Both the position numbers and the translations under genes were made by a program. From assembly GCA_001314545.1 (NCBI GenBank), contig LIHN01000007.1:119940-183939 (forward strand): 64,000 nucleotides of DNA. The letters are read 5' to 3'. A model generated the notes under the pieces. The model searched no databases. It was not told the DNA's origin and saw nothing but the letters and a program-made list of their open reading frames with translations. Positions 1 through 8,779 of this stretch are shown one piece after another (position 1 is the first letter of the stretch; each line of letters opens with the position of its first letter). The stretch comes from Bacteroidetes bacterium HLUCCA01. Lineage in GTDB: Bacteria > Bacteroidota > Rhodothermia > Balneolales > HLUCCA01.

Positions 1-1680
1 GCTCAGCAAATTGCTGAGTATCTGCTTAACCCGCACCGGATCTGCCATCACACGTCGGGGCATATCAGGAGGTATCGAAAGCAGGAGTTCCAGACCTTTA
101 TCGGCTATCACGGGCTTGACCAGGTCAATGGCTTCCTCGCAGATTTTCACCATATCGGTTTCAACGATATCCAGCTCCAGCCTGCCGGCCTCAATTTTTG
201 AAAAATCCAGAATGTCATTAATTATGGCCAGCAGCGACTCCCCGGAGGTACGTGCATTACGGGCATATTCCTGCTGTACGGTGGTCAGCGGTGTGCGCAG
301 GAGGAGGTCGTTGAAACCGATTACCCCGTTCAGCGGGGTGCGGATTTCGTGGCTCATGTTGGCCAGGAAACGGCTCTTGGCCTGATTGGCCTCCTCAGCC
401 CGGATGGCAAGCCGATGATTTTCCGTAGCGCTGGCTTCCAGGTCCTTGTTGGCTGTTAGAATCTGCTGCTCGTAGGCTCTGCGGGTATGTTTTTCACGGG
501 TCAGGGTAACCACCCACCCGATCATAAGCCCCAGAATGAGCAGGGTGGCAAAGGAACCGGCCAGGATGAACTGCCACCAGTCGCGCCAGACGTCGCTTAT
601 CTGGGTTTCGGGAATATCATCAAAGGGCGGCAGCCTCAGGGTGCGGGCCAGCACTTCCACGTCCAGATAATCGGCCGGGATGGTGTACCCGTAAATACCA
701 GCCTGCCGGGCAGCAGGATCTTCCGGGTCGAGGGCCAACAGCGCAGCCGTTACGTATCTGACAGCCCGTTCATCGGCATGCGGAAGGGCAAAAACCGGCC
801 ATTCCGGATACAGGCGGGTGGAGGTGATGTAGCCGAAATAACCGTAGAGCCGCTCATTGATTACGTAAATCTGATCGGGATCGAGGCTTCCCTCGGCCAC
901 CATCTCTTCAATGATACCGCTGCGGATAAACGCCACCTCCGCCTCGCCGCGCAGCAGGGTTCGTACCGACTCCTTGTGCTCACCGGTGAGGATGAGTCCC
1001 CTGAGGTCTTCCGGCAGATCAACGCCGCTGAGAGCCAGCTCCATAGCCTGTGCCCGGTAGCCTCCCATGTGCTGGGTACTGGGTGCCGTCACGACCTTTC
1101 CACGTACATCCTCCAGGCTGCGGATGTGGGTGCTGGACTGCATCGTCAGAATCACACCGGCCAGATGTCGCTGAGGACCGCCCATGGGATCGGTAGACAC
1201 GAGGGTGGCCAGCACTCCGGAGAGCGGGAATTGCCGTCGGACTGCCAGATAATGGGTAGGATTGGTGGTTACCAGGTCGAAAGCCCGCTGATTGATTCCG
1301 GCATAAATGCTGTCCATGGGTACAACCTGCATAGTAACGTAGAAATCGTCCAGATTTTCGTTGAGATAGGCTATCAGAGGTGCATACTGTTCACGGGTAC
1401 GCTCAACGCCCAGGTAAGCGAAAATTCCCCAGGTCAGGGGCTGCCGGCCTTCCATTGCGTACCCGTCGGCACCGGTTGGGTCGGATTGCAGCCGGGTGGC
1501 GGGTTCCGCCTCACCCAAGGTATGCATCGCCGGACCGGCCGGTATACCGTTCACAGCGGCAGCATCGGCGGAAAGCACAGGCAGGCATAGCCATAACACC
1601 GGCAGTATTACCCTCCAAAACCACATCCTGCCCGCAGGTGGTTTGCGATTGCGGTTCGACCGCGCTGTTTGTACCCTCAT
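1..1680 (-). CDS. PhnD-type periplasmic-sensing histidine kinase (3' end outside window)
   Basis: Membrane sensor kinase read from 1680 down to base 1; 560 codons are visible and the gene continues beyond the window. Translating the minus strand gives an N-terminal signal/anchor (about residues 19-38), a PhnD/phosphonate-binding-like periplasmic domain (about 75-330), a membrane helix (about 363-387), a short coiled linker and a HisKA domain with [12 protein letters not shown], phosphoacceptor His about 444. The visible part ends in the ATPase N-box ([14 protein letters not shown]). Start ATG at 1680 follows an in-frame stop upstream. Such kinases use a substrate-binding fold to sense a small ligand; the ligand cannot be read from sequence. 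A receiver domain may follow, because this HisKA type is common in hybrid kinases, but that part is not visible. Confidence 0.85.
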   Translation of the reverse strand, partial: MRVQTARSNRNRKPPAGRMWFWRVILPVLWLCLPVLSADAAAVNGIPAGPAMHTLGEAEPATRLQSDPTGADGYAMEGRQPLTWGIFAYLGVERTREQYAPLIAYLNENLDDFYVTMQVVPMDSIYAGINQRAFDLVTTNPTHYLAVRRQFPLSGVLATLVSTDPMGGPQRHLAGVILTMQSSTHIRSLEDVRGKVVTAPSTQHMGGYRAQAMELALSGVDLPEDLRGLILTGEHKESVRTLLRGEAEVAFIRSGIIEEMVAEGSLDPDQIYVINERLYGYFGYITSTRLYPEWPVFALPHADERAVRYVTAALLALDPEDPAARQAGIYGYTIPADYLDVEVLARTLRLPPFDDIPETQISDVWRDWWQFILAGSFATLLILGLMIGWVVTLTREKHTRRAYEQQILTANKDLEASATENHRLAIRAEEANQAKSRFLANMSHEIRTPLNGVIGFNDLLLRTPLTTVQQEYARNARTSGESLLAIINDILDFSKIEAGRLELDIVETDMVKICEEAIDLVKPVIADKGLELLLSIPPDMPRRVMADPVRVKQILSNLLS

Positions 1681-1990
1681 ATCCGTACTTGATAAAAAAA
1701 CCACAACAGACAGGAACTGCCGGTGGTTTATCGTCTGTAAATTAGGCTGCACAATTTCCCGATACCGTCCCCCCGGATGTATCGTGGTTGTACATCAAGT
1801 TACGTGATTTCCGTAACATTTTTGGTTATCGGCATCTTTCAGGATGGTATAACCGGTTGGATATCAATTTCAGTGTTGAAAAACCATCGTGCTTATCTGA
1901 ATTCTATTTAACGCATATTTGCAAACTCAGACCCGCAAAAGCGGGATATTTACATCCTTGCATGAATTTTAACCTAACTACCTGCACCCC
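1681..1990. other. Intergenic region between divergent genes, with a small hairpin
   Basis: This AT-rich spacer should hold the promoters of the kinase (minus) and the DUF5916 gene (plus). The only clear structure is a GC hairpin, CCCGC-aaaa-GCGGG at 1932-1945, about 45 bases before the ATG of the DUF5916 gene, so probably in its leader. No gene, tRNA or convincing -33/-7 pair was recognised. Confidence 0.4.
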
Positions 1991-4468
1991 ATGTCGTCTG
2001 CCCTGCTGCCACCTACTGTATCTGCGTCCGACTCCTGCAATCCACCGGATACACGCGGGGCAGCTCCTGCCCGGCAGTCCGTACGAAGCCGGTGGGTGGC
2101 TGGACTGTTCATAACACTGCTTGCGTTACATTCCGTAACGGCGGAGGGGGCCACGGCACCGGTCCCGGATGCAGAGACCATAGCATCGGAACCCGTACCG
2201 GAGTTCGGCAGCACCTCCCCGCTGCAATCGCCGGGCGATGGCGAGGGGCCGGATGGCGTGGTGCAGGATGGTGACGTGAGGCCTGGCAATGACGTGGGGC
2301 CGGGCGATGACATGAGGCCGGGCGATGACATGAGGCCGGATGGCACAGCCAAAATTATGCAGGCCGTCCGTCTGCAGTCCGGCGAGACCATTCAGCTGGA
2401 CGGCGTTCCGGATGAGTCTGTCTGGAACCGCATCGAAGGAATTTCCGACTTCCGGCAGCAGTTCCCTGTGGAAGGAGCCTCCCCCACACAACACACGGTG
2501 ATCAAAATTGCCTACGATAACGACAACCTGTACATCGCGGCGCAACTGTTTGACACCGACCCGGATGGTATCCGCGGATGGGAAAAACGCCGCGATCAGG
2601 GTCTGGGTCCGGATGATCGCTTTATGTGGATTATGGATACCTTCAACGACGGTCGCACCGCCTACTTCTTCGAAATGAATCCGGCCGGACTTATGGGTGA
2701 CGGCCTGCTCACCACCGGGCAGGGCAGCAGTGTGAACAAAGCCTGGAACGGCATCTGGGATGCCCGGGTGCAGGTGACTAACGAAGGCTGGACGGTAGAA
2801 GTACGTATTCCCTTCCGGACCCTGGATTTCAATCCGGAAAATCCTACCTGGGGCATCAATTTTCAGCGCACTGTTCGCCGCTACAACGAAGAAATTGTCT
2901 GGGCCGGATGGCGACAAAATCAGGGACTTTTCCGGCCGCAGAACGCCGGTGTGCTGACCGGGCTGGAAGGCTTGAGCCAGGGTGTAGGCCTGGAGGTTAA
3001 ACCCTATGTGATGGCCAGTCCTGCCCGAAGCTGGCCGGCTGATGCTCCGGCTTCCAACGATTTCCGTCACGATGCCGGCTTTGATATAACCTACAGCATT
3101 ACTCCGGGCATCCGCAGCAGTTTATCCGTGAACACAGACTTCGCCGAAGCCGAAGTGGACCAGCGGCGGGTCAATCTGACCCGTTTCCCTCTGCAGTTCC
3201 CTGAGCAACGCGACTTCTTTCTGGAGGGGAGCAGCATTTTCTCCTTTGCGCCGGCCAGCGGTCCCAACCCCTTTTTCAGTCGCAGAATTGGTCTTGCAGG
3301 AGGCAACCCCATCCCCATCACCCTGGGCGCGCGCGTTATTGGCCGGACCGGCAACACGGGAATCGGGTTGTACCAGATACGCACTGGTGAAACCGATGAA
3401 CGCTTTTCGGAGGACTTCACCGTCGCCCGTGTCACTCAAAACTTCGGGTCGGAGAGCAAATTCGGCGTGATCTACACCCGTCGCGACCGTTTTGGTCAAG
3501 CGGATGCCTTTGCACGCGAGACCTTCGGCGCTGATCTTGAACTGGGTACCTCCCGGTTTATGGGCAGCAAAAATTTGCAGTTTCAGGCGTTTTTCGTGGG
3601 TCATACCACCAGCATGCCGGGTGACGACAACACCTTGGGCGACCGCAGTGCACGGGGCGTTCGGGTCACCTTCCCCAACTTCCCCTTTTACGGTCATGCC
3701 AGTTACCGGGAGTTCGGCGAAGCCTACAATCCGGCCGTTGGGTTTGCTCCCAGAAACGGGTTCCGTCGTTTCCAGCCCACCATCGGCTTTACCAGGGTGA
3801 CCAACAGCATTTCCTGGCTGCGCAGCCTGAATACCGAGCTGTATTTTGAGTACCTCATGGACATGGATTTCCGGGCTGAAACCACCCAGATCAACTGGGA
3901 ACCCCTGAATGTAAACCTGGAATCGGGCGTCGAATTCGGCGTTGAAATCGGCCGGTTTTACGAACGACTCGATGCATCCTTTGACATCCGCCGCGATGGC
4001 AGCATCATCATTCCCGCCGGGGAGTACACCGATCTGACCGGAGAAATTTGGGTTCAGACCAACCGTGCCATGCCGATATTCGCTGAATTTGAGGTGGCTT
4101 ACGAAGGATTCTGGACCGGAACCCGCACTGAAATTGAATCGGCTGCTATTCTTCGTCCGGCACCGGGCATCAATGTCTCCGGGGAGTGGTCGCACACCAT
4201 TGTCGACCTTTCCGAGGGGAGCTTTACCACCGACCTGATGCGGGTCCGTGGCAACCTCGACTTCACCCCTTTTGTTTCGTTCACGGGTGTGCTGCAATAC
4301 GACACCCTGAGCGAGCTGGTGGGTCTGTATCAGCGCCTGCGATGGATTATTCGCCCCGGGGCGGACCTATACCTGGTGTACACGTACAACTGGCTCAATG
4401 AAACCGACCGGCTCCGTCCGCTGGAGACCAGCGGTTCGGTTAAAGTGAGTTATACCTATCGTTTCTGA
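1991..4468 (+). CDS. DUF5916 / CBM9-like outer-membrane protein
   Basis: 825-residue secreted protein. A long N-terminus precedes the hydrophobic signal segment (about 36-50, WVAGLFITLLALHSV). A low-complexity Asp/Pro/Gly linker with 18-bp repeats follows (about 94-117). Residues about 130-330 resemble the carbohydrate-binding family 9-like fold (IQLDGVPDESVWNRI, then YDNDNLYIAAQLFDTDPDGI). The remainder is the DUF5916 region with alternating strands ending in a C-terminal Phe (VSYTYRF), consistent with an outer-membrane beta-barrel. The family is common in Bacteroidota relatives and its substrate is unknown; transport or surface binding is only inference. The gene stands alone. Confidence 0.8.
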   Translation: MSSALLPPTVSASDSCNPPDTRGAAPARQSVRSRWVAGLFITLLALHSVTAEGATAPVPDAETIASEPVPEFGSTSPLQSPGDGEGPDGVVQDGDVRPGNDVGPGDDMRPGDDMRPDGTAKIMQAVRLQSGETIQLDGVPDESVWNRIEGISDFRQQFPVEGASPTQHTVIKIAYDNDNLYIAAQLFDTDPDGIRGWEKRRDQGLGPDDRFMWIMDTFNDGRTAYFFEMNPAGLMGDGLLTTGQGSSVNKAWNGIWDARVQVTNEGWTVEVRIPFRTLDFNPENPTWGINFQRTVRRYNEEIVWAGWRQNQGLFRPQNAGVLTGLEGLSQGVGLEVKPYVMASPARSWPADAPASNDFRHDAGFDITYSITPGIRSSLSVNTDFAEAEVDQRRVNLTRFPLQFPEQRDFFLEGSSIFSFAPASGPNPFFSRRIGLAGGNPIPITLGARVIGRTGNTGIGLYQIRTGETDERFSEDFTVARVTQNFGSESKFGVIYTRRDRFGQADAFARETFGADLELGTSRFMGSKNLQFQAFFVGHTTSMPGDDNTLGDRSARGVRVTFPNFPFYGHASYREFGEAYNPAVGFAPRNGFRRFQPTIGFTRVTNSISWLRSLNTELYFEYLMDMDFRAETTQINWEPLNVNLESGVEFGVEIGRFYERLDASFDIRRDGSIIIPAGEYTDLTGEIWVQTNRAMPIFAEFEVAYEGFWTGTRTEIESAAILRPAPGINVSGEWSHTIVDLSEGSFTTDLMRVRGNLDFTPFVSFTGVLQYDTLSELVGLYQRLRWIIRPGADLYLVYTYNWLNETDRLRPLETSGSVKVSYTYRF
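2270..2341 (+). repeat. Four 18-bp tandem repeats in the DUF5916 linker
   Basis: Four consecutive 18-base units (type GATGACATGAGGCCGGGC) start at 2270, 2288, 2306 and 2324. They keep the reading frame and encode degenerate copies of D-(V/M)-(R/G)-P-G-(D/N). The last two are nearly identical, suggesting recent copy-number change in a disordered linker between the signal peptide and the folded domain. Confidence 0.85.
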
Positions 4469-4751
4469 GGTTGCGGTGGTCCCCTCCCGGGAAGGAAGCC
4501 ACATCGGTTTAATCGCGCAGCAGTCATCCGTCCTTCTGTCTGGTTGAACCGGCGGCCAGCATCCTGTCAGCGCTTACATGAAGCGCAGAACCCTATTTTA
4601 GATAAAAAGGTCAAAAATTCCCAAAAAGTAGTGTTTTGATACAAAAAAACAGCTATTTTTTGATTGTTAGGCTTAACTAAAAATGGATTTTTGCACCAGA
4701 TGGTCTTTATCTGAAACACATTTAAAAAAGCATCTGTTAACAGGATTTATT

Positions 4752-5924
4752 ATGGGACGATATATAACTGTTTTCGCCTCGTTCGTTGTTATGCTGTGTA
4801 TAGGCAGCGTCTATGCCTGGAGTATATTTGCCGCTGAGCTCACACGCGACTACGCTTTCTCTGCCTCCCAGGCACAGCTCATTTTCGGGTTACTCATCGC
4901 CATCTTTCCGGTAACCATGATTTTTGTGGGTCAGCTTGGAAAGCGTATCAAAGCCCGGTACATAGGGCACATTGCCGGACTGCTGTTTGCCGGCGGTTAT
5001 CTGATTGCCGGTGCATCCGGGGGCAGTTTCCCCATTGTACTTGCCGGAATCGGTGTTTTGGGGGGTATTGCCACCGGATTCGGTTACTGGATGGCACTGA
5101 CCACATCGGTACAGTGCTTTCCGGAGAAAAAAGGATTGATTACCGGTATAGCAGCGGCAGGGTTTGGCCTGGGCGCAGTGTTCATGTCGGAAGTAGCTGA
5201 GCAGCTGCTCAGCACCGGCCGGAATGTCCTGGATCTGATGACCATCGTCGGGGTTGGATATGGGCTGATCATTGTGGTTTTATCAACCTTTGTAGTACAG
5301 CCTGCATCGGACCAGACCGGAAAAAAAACGACGGATGTAAAACCTGCCGCGTTCCTGAAATCCCCCGTGTTTCAAAAGTTGTTTATCGGCATATTTCTGG
5401 GCACCTTTGCCGGACTGCTGGTCATCGGCAGCCTCAAACTAATTGGCGGACAAGCGGATGTAACCACCGGACATCTGCTTCTGGGTGTATCGGTATTTGC
5501 CGTGGCCAACTTCGCCGGCCGGCTTACCTGGGGATTCCTGAGCGACTACACCGGTGCCAGTATGGGTATTTTCCTGGCGCTTCTTTTTCAGGCCGGGGCC
5601 ATTCTCGCCTTTGATCTGGTTCCGCTAACCGGGGCGGTTTATCTGGTTCTTTCCTTTTTGGTCGGGTTCGGATTCGGGGGTAATTTCGTGCTGTTCGCCA
5701 AAGAAACCGCACAGGAATTCGGTGTCGGCAACCTCGGCATCGTCTATCCCTATATCTTTGTAGGGTATGCCATCGCCGGAATTGCCGGTCCGTTCAGCGG
5801 AGGGTTACTCTTTGACCTTACCGGTTCGTACAGCTCGGCCATAATTCTGGCCAGTGTAATGAGCCTGGCCGGCAGCCTGCTGTTTCTGCTACACTATCTC
5901 CGGTTGCGGAACAGTGCCGTTTAA
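4752..5924 (+). CDS. MFS transporter, OFA (oxalate/formate antiporter-like) family
   Basis: About 390-residue, 12-helix major-facilitator protein in the inner membrane. The first helix contains VYAWSIFAAEL, the signature of OFA-family carriers, followed by FGLLIAIFPVTMIFVGQLGKRI. The second half repeats the fold (FAVANFAGRLTWGFLSDYTG). The reading frame is open from 4683, but the ATG at 4752 (MGRYITVF) begins directly with the first helix and is preferred; the extra 23 residues have no family counterpart. Family members exchange small organic anions; the substrate here is unknown. No operon partner is apparent. Confidence 0.85.
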   Translation: MGRYITVFASFVVMLCIGSVYAWSIFAAELTRDYAFSASQAQLIFGLLIAIFPVTMIFVGQLGKRIKARYIGHIAGLLFAGGYLIAGASGGSFPIVLAGIGVLGGIATGFGYWMALTTSVQCFPEKKGLITGIAAAGFGLGAVFMSEVAEQLLSTGRNVLDLMTIVGVGYGLIIVVLSTFVVQPASDQTGKKTTDVKPAAFLKSPVFQKLFIGIFLGTFAGLLVIGSLKLIGGQADVTTGHLLLGVSVFAVANFAGRLTWGFLSDYTGASMGIFLALLFQAGAILAFDLVPLTGAVYLVLSFLVGFGFGGNFVLFAKETAQEFGVGNLGIVYPYIFVGYAIAGIAGPFSGGLLFDLTGSYSSAIILASVMSLAGSLLFLLHYLRLRNSAV

Positions 5925-6035
5925 CCAGGCATTCTTTTTCAGGTGCTCCACGCTTCCGGTCGGGCTCGTGACGAAAACTATACTGGTATGAATACAGCTC
6001 ATTGTCTAATGGAATTGAAGCATCAAGTATTCAAT

Positions 6036-6058
6036 AAATACAGTATTTTCTAGCGCTA
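6036..6058. promoter_or_regulatory. Inverted repeat upstream of methyltransferase-ZIP operon
   Basis: AAATAC-a-GTATTT (6036-6048) is followed by the 8-bp palindrome TAGCGCTA (6051-6058), 57 bases before the preferred start of the operon. The position and symmetry fit an operator, possibly metal-responsive given the ZIP transporter downstream. This is inference only; no regulator gene is adjacent. Confidence 0.3.
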
Positions 6059-6114
6059 TAAGCTGCACAGTGGTCAAGGCGGGAACACCATCGTTACATA
6101 ATCGTCTCACAGAA

Positions 6115-6870
6115 ATGACCGAAACCGAACTCAGACTGTTAATAGATTTTCATTTGCTTGCCCAAAGACAAGGTCCCGGAAGCGATACAGACACCCTGCG
6201 GGCATTGGATTTCGTTAATCAAATGAGTGTACCAAACCTGAATATAGCCGATATTGGCTGCGGAACCGGTGCGCAAACCATGGTACTTGCCCACAAACTA
6301 AACGGGAATATTACCGCAGTCGATTTGTTTCCGGAATTTCTAGATATACTCCGTAGACAAGCAGCCGAACAGGGTGTATCCGACCGCATTAATACCGTAC
6401 AGGCATCCATGGACAATCTTCCGTTCAGTTCGGATTCATTGGATTTAATCTGGAGTGAAGGAGCTATTTACAACATTGGATTCGAGGCAGGGATAACTTA
6501 CTGGAAATCATTTCTGAATTCCGGCGGATTCCTCGCTCTCAGTGAACTAACCTGGAAAACGAATAAACGCCCGGCACCTATACAGGAACACTGGAATCGC
6601 GAATATCCGGAAATTGACACGGTGTCTGGTAAAATGAGGGTACTGGAACAACAAGGCTTCATCCCCGCCGGATTCTTTTTCCTGCCTTATGAAAGCTGGA
6701 TGGAAACGTACTATAAACCCATGCGAGGGCGTTTCGATAGCTTTCTGGAAAAGCACGGACACGCTCCTGAGGCCGTCAGCATTGTAGAAAACGAATCGTT
6801 AGAAATCGACCTGTACGAGCAATACAAGGATTATATCAGTTACGGATTTTTCATCGCACAAAAGAGATAA
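6115..6870 (+). CDS. Class I SAM-dependent methyltransferase
   Basis: About 251-residue cytosolic methyltransferase. The AdoMet-binding motif I is clear (IADIGCGTGAQTMVLA), followed by the acidic end of strand 2 (ITAVDLFPEFLD) and the motif IV-like DLIWSEGAIYNIGF. The substrate is not recognisable; the overall pattern resembles small-molecule methyltransferases of the UbiE-like group. A GTG at 6070 would add 15 residues, but ATG 6115 (MTETELRLL) matches the usual beginning of the family and is preferred. The stop is 10 bases before the ZIP transporter start, so the two genes very probably form one transcript. Confidence 0.8.
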   Translation: MTETELRLLIDFHLLAQRQGPGSDTDTLRALDFVNQMSVPNLNIADIGCGTGAQTMVLAHKLNGNITAVDLFPEFLDILRRQAAEQGVSDRINTVQASMDNLPFSSDSLDLIWSEGAIYNIGFEAGITYWKSFLNSGGFLALSELTWKTNKRPAPIQEHWNREYPEIDTVSGKMRVLEQQGFIPAGFFFLPYESWMETYYKPMRGRFDSFLEKHGHAPEAVSIVENESLEIDLYEQYKDYISYGFFIAQKR

Positions 6871-6880
6871 CTGACCTTTT

Positions 6881-7774
6881 ATGAACCTGGAACCCTATTA
6901 CCTGCCATTTTTACTGACGCTTATTGCCGGACTCAGCACCGGTGTAGGCGGATTGATGTCGTTTTTCTCTCGATCATTTAATCCACGGTTTCTGGCGGCA
7001 GCCCTGGGGTTTTCGGCGGGAGTCATGATTTACGTGTCCTTTGTTGAAATTATACCCAAGGCCAATGAGTCGCTCAGCGGGCATTTCGGGGAATCTTCGG
7101 GCTACCTGTACACCACGATTGGTTTTTTTATCGGCATTCTGGTCATAGCCATTATTGATGCGCTGATTCCGTCCAGTCATAACCCCCATGAAATCCGGGA
7201 AGCCGATAAGCTTACCGTATTTCCGTCGCTGGACAACCCATCAAAGCAGATTATCCGTAATCATCCGTTACAGCCCGAGCCGCCTTCGGTATTCCGGAAA
7301 GGCTACCCCAAACTGCACACCGATCAGCTTCGCAGGATGGGTATTTTCACAGCACTGGCTATCGGAATCCACAATTTCCCTGAAGGACTGGCCACCTTCA
7401 TGGCCGCTATTGAGGACCCAACCCTGGGAATTTCCATTGCCATCGCCATCGCCATCCATAATGTACCGGAAGGGGTGGCTATCGCCGCGCCGATGTATTA
7501 CGCTACCCGCAGCAAACGTAAGGCGCTGTATTTTTCGGTGCTGGCCGGACTTGCGGAACCGGTGGGTGCCGTGGTTGGGTACGTATTGCTTATTCAGATA
7601 CTGTCTGATGCGGCCTTCGGCGCTATTTTCGCCGGCGTTGCAGGCATTATGGTATACATTTCGCTGGATGAACTGCTGCCGGCGGCCGAAAAGTACGGTG
7701 AACATCATATCGCGATGTACGGCCTGATCAGCGGAATGGCCGTAATGGCACTGAGCCTGATTATCCTGCAATAA
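6881..7774 (+). CDS. zupT: ZIP-family metal (zinc) transporter, ZupT-like
   Basis: 297-residue inner-membrane divalent-metal importer with eight predicted helices. The metal-binding helices carry HNFPEGLATF (His164-Glu168) and HNVPEGVAIA (His193-Glu197), the signature of the ZupT/ZIP group that takes up Zn and other divalent cations. Between the first three helices and these motifs is a cytoplasmic loop (about 98-150) longer than in E. coli ZupT. It lies 10 bases behind the methyltransferase, and an inverted repeat ahead of the operon could be a metal-responsive operator. Metal specificity is inferred from family. Confidence 0.9.
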   Translation: MNLEPYYLPFLLTLIAGLSTGVGGLMSFFSRSFNPRFLAAALGFSAGVMIYVSFVEIIPKANESLSGHFGESSGYLYTTIGFFIGILVIAIIDALIPSSHNPHEIREADKLTVFPSLDNPSKQIIRNHPLQPEPPSVFRKGYPKLHTDQLRRMGIFTALAIGIHNFPEGLATFMAAIEDPTLGISIAIAIAIHNVPEGVAIAAPMYYATRSKRKALYFSVLAGLAEPVGAVVGYVLLIQILSDAAFGAIFAGVAGIMVYISLDELLPAAEKYGEHHIAMYGLISGMAVMALSLIILQ

Positions 7775-7862
7775 GAAACGACCCGACTCCCTAAGACTGC
7801 ATCAATAGCCACTCCGGAAGCCGGGTCGTAGTAACGCCCCCTCAGTTAGTATCGTTAGTGTG

Positions 7863-7883
7863 AACTACGCTGGGGTAGTTTTT
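7863..7883 (+). terminator. Candidate rho-independent terminator after zupT
   Basis: AACTAC (7863-7868), loop GCTGGG, GTAGTT (7875-7880), followed by further T residues. It lies 89 bases past the zupT stop on the same strand. The stem is only 6 bp. Confidence 0.45.
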
Positions 7884-8076
7884 CCCTCCTGATTACAGCG
7901 AACAGTAGATTAACAGGTGCATTAAAAATGGTGTGGCACAAAACGTGACGGTCCAGCAGGCTTTGCACCACAACAAGTTTGAACCGCTTATACCCACAAT
8001 CTGTACGCTACGTTTGTTCCCTGACGCAATATCCTGCTTACCCGACCTTAAATCTATGGGTAGAGGTATTCAATTT

Positions 8077-8098
8077 ATCTGGGTACTAGTACCCAGAT
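8077..8098. repeat. Perfect 22-bp palindrome
   Basis: The half-site ATCTGGGTACT at 8077-8087 is exactly mirrored at 8088-8098 with no spacer. It lies between the ends of convergent genes, so it may be an extruding hairpin or bidirectional terminator rather than an operator. Confidence 0.85.
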
Positions 8099-8113
8099 GC
8101 TTCGCCGAAATCC

Positions 8114-8151
8114 TTAAGGACTGACCTTAACACATTATTTTTTAATGTGTT
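8114..8151 (-). terminator. Two hairpins at the 3' end of the response-regulator gene
   Basis: AACACATTA (8129-8137), loop TTTTT, TAATGTGTT (8143-8151) forms a 9-bp stem that contains the regulator stop codon (8135-8137). Next to it TTAAGG (8114-8119), ACTGA, CCTTAA (8125-8130) forms a 6-bp stem. Both would be at the RNA end of the minus-strand transcript. No long U-run follows, so this could protect the 3' end rather than terminate. Confidence 0.4.
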
Positions 8152-8779
8152 CCGTAGCATAACGCAGCAGCGCATGGGCACCCTGCAGTCCCAGTTTGGA
8201 ACAGATATTACTGCGGTGATTCTGAATCGTTTTGATACTCACATGCATGCTGTCTGCAATTTCCTGATTGGTTTTCATAGCAGCAAGCTCCTCAAGCACC
8301 CCTTTTTCAGTGGGCGTGAGTTTCTCGAGCTCCGACTTTGAATTCTCGCCGGACGGGTAATGACGCTGCATGAGTAAATCCGATAAAACCGGACTGATAT
8401 AATAGCCGCCATCCAGCACCGTCTTTATCCCCTTGACAATCTCTCCCACTGTATTCTCCTTGAGAACATACCCTTTAATACCCACATCCAGCGCCCGGTT
8501 AAACATACTCTCATCCCGGTACATCGTCAGAATAATCACGTGCGTTGGTAAACCTTCACTCTGGACCCGTCGAGCAACCTCGAAACCGGTGATGCCCGGC
8601 ATTTCAATGTCCAGCACGGCAATATCCGGTTTTTTCTGGCGGATATGCGCCAGGGCTGCTTCTCCGTCAGCTGCCTCAAATACCTCAAAGGCAGCCTCGA
8701 GCTGCAAAACCTGACGAAGTCCGCCCCGGATGAGCTCGTGATCATCGGCAATGAGTACTTTAACGCTTTGCTGCTGCAT
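8135..8779 (-). CDS. NarL/LuxR-family response regulator
   Basis: 214-residue two-component regulator. The receiver domain (1-125) has the acidic pair DD at 12-13, phospho-acceptor Asp57 (IAVLDIEMPG) and the conserved Lys in GIKGYVLKE. The C-terminal LuxR-type helix-turn-helix (about 148-210) reads LTPTEKGVLEELA, NQEIADSMHVSIKTIQNHRSNI. It starts inside the last 20 bases of the upstream propeller kinase, so the pair is translationally linked and the kinase is almost certainly its partner. Target genes are unknown. Confidence 0.93.
   Translation of the reverse strand: MQQQSVKVLIADDHELIRGGLRQVLQLEAAFEVFEAADGEAALAHIRQKKPDIAVLDIEMPGITGFEVARRVQSEGLPTHVIILTMYRDESMFNRALDVGIKGYVLKENTVGEIVKGIKTVLDGGYYISPVLSDLLMQRHYPSGENSKSELEKLTPTEKGVLEELAAMKTNQEIADSMHVSIKTIQNHRSNICSKLGLQGAHALLRYATEHIKK

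Larger units (their letters stand above)
7775..8134. other. Intergenic region between convergent genes
   Basis: About 360 bases between the ZIP gene and the response regulator, holding only transcription-end-like structures: a terminator hairpin (7863-7883), a perfect 22-bp palindrome (8077-8098) and hairpins at 8114-8151. A short open frame at 7933-8124 has no protein-like features. Confidence 0.5.

Noticed and set aside
487..1590. 367-codon plus-strand open frame
   Set aside because: Lies antisense to the sensor kinase whose minus-strand translation shows clear HisKA and PhnD-like features; the plus frame has no domain-like sequence.
3122..4297. 391-codon minus-strand open frame
   Set aside because: Antisense to the DUF5916 gene, with composition of a shadow frame in GC-rich DNA.
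7933..8124. 63-codon plus frame between zupT and the response regulator
   Set aside because: Contains the 22-bp palindrome and has no protein-like pattern.
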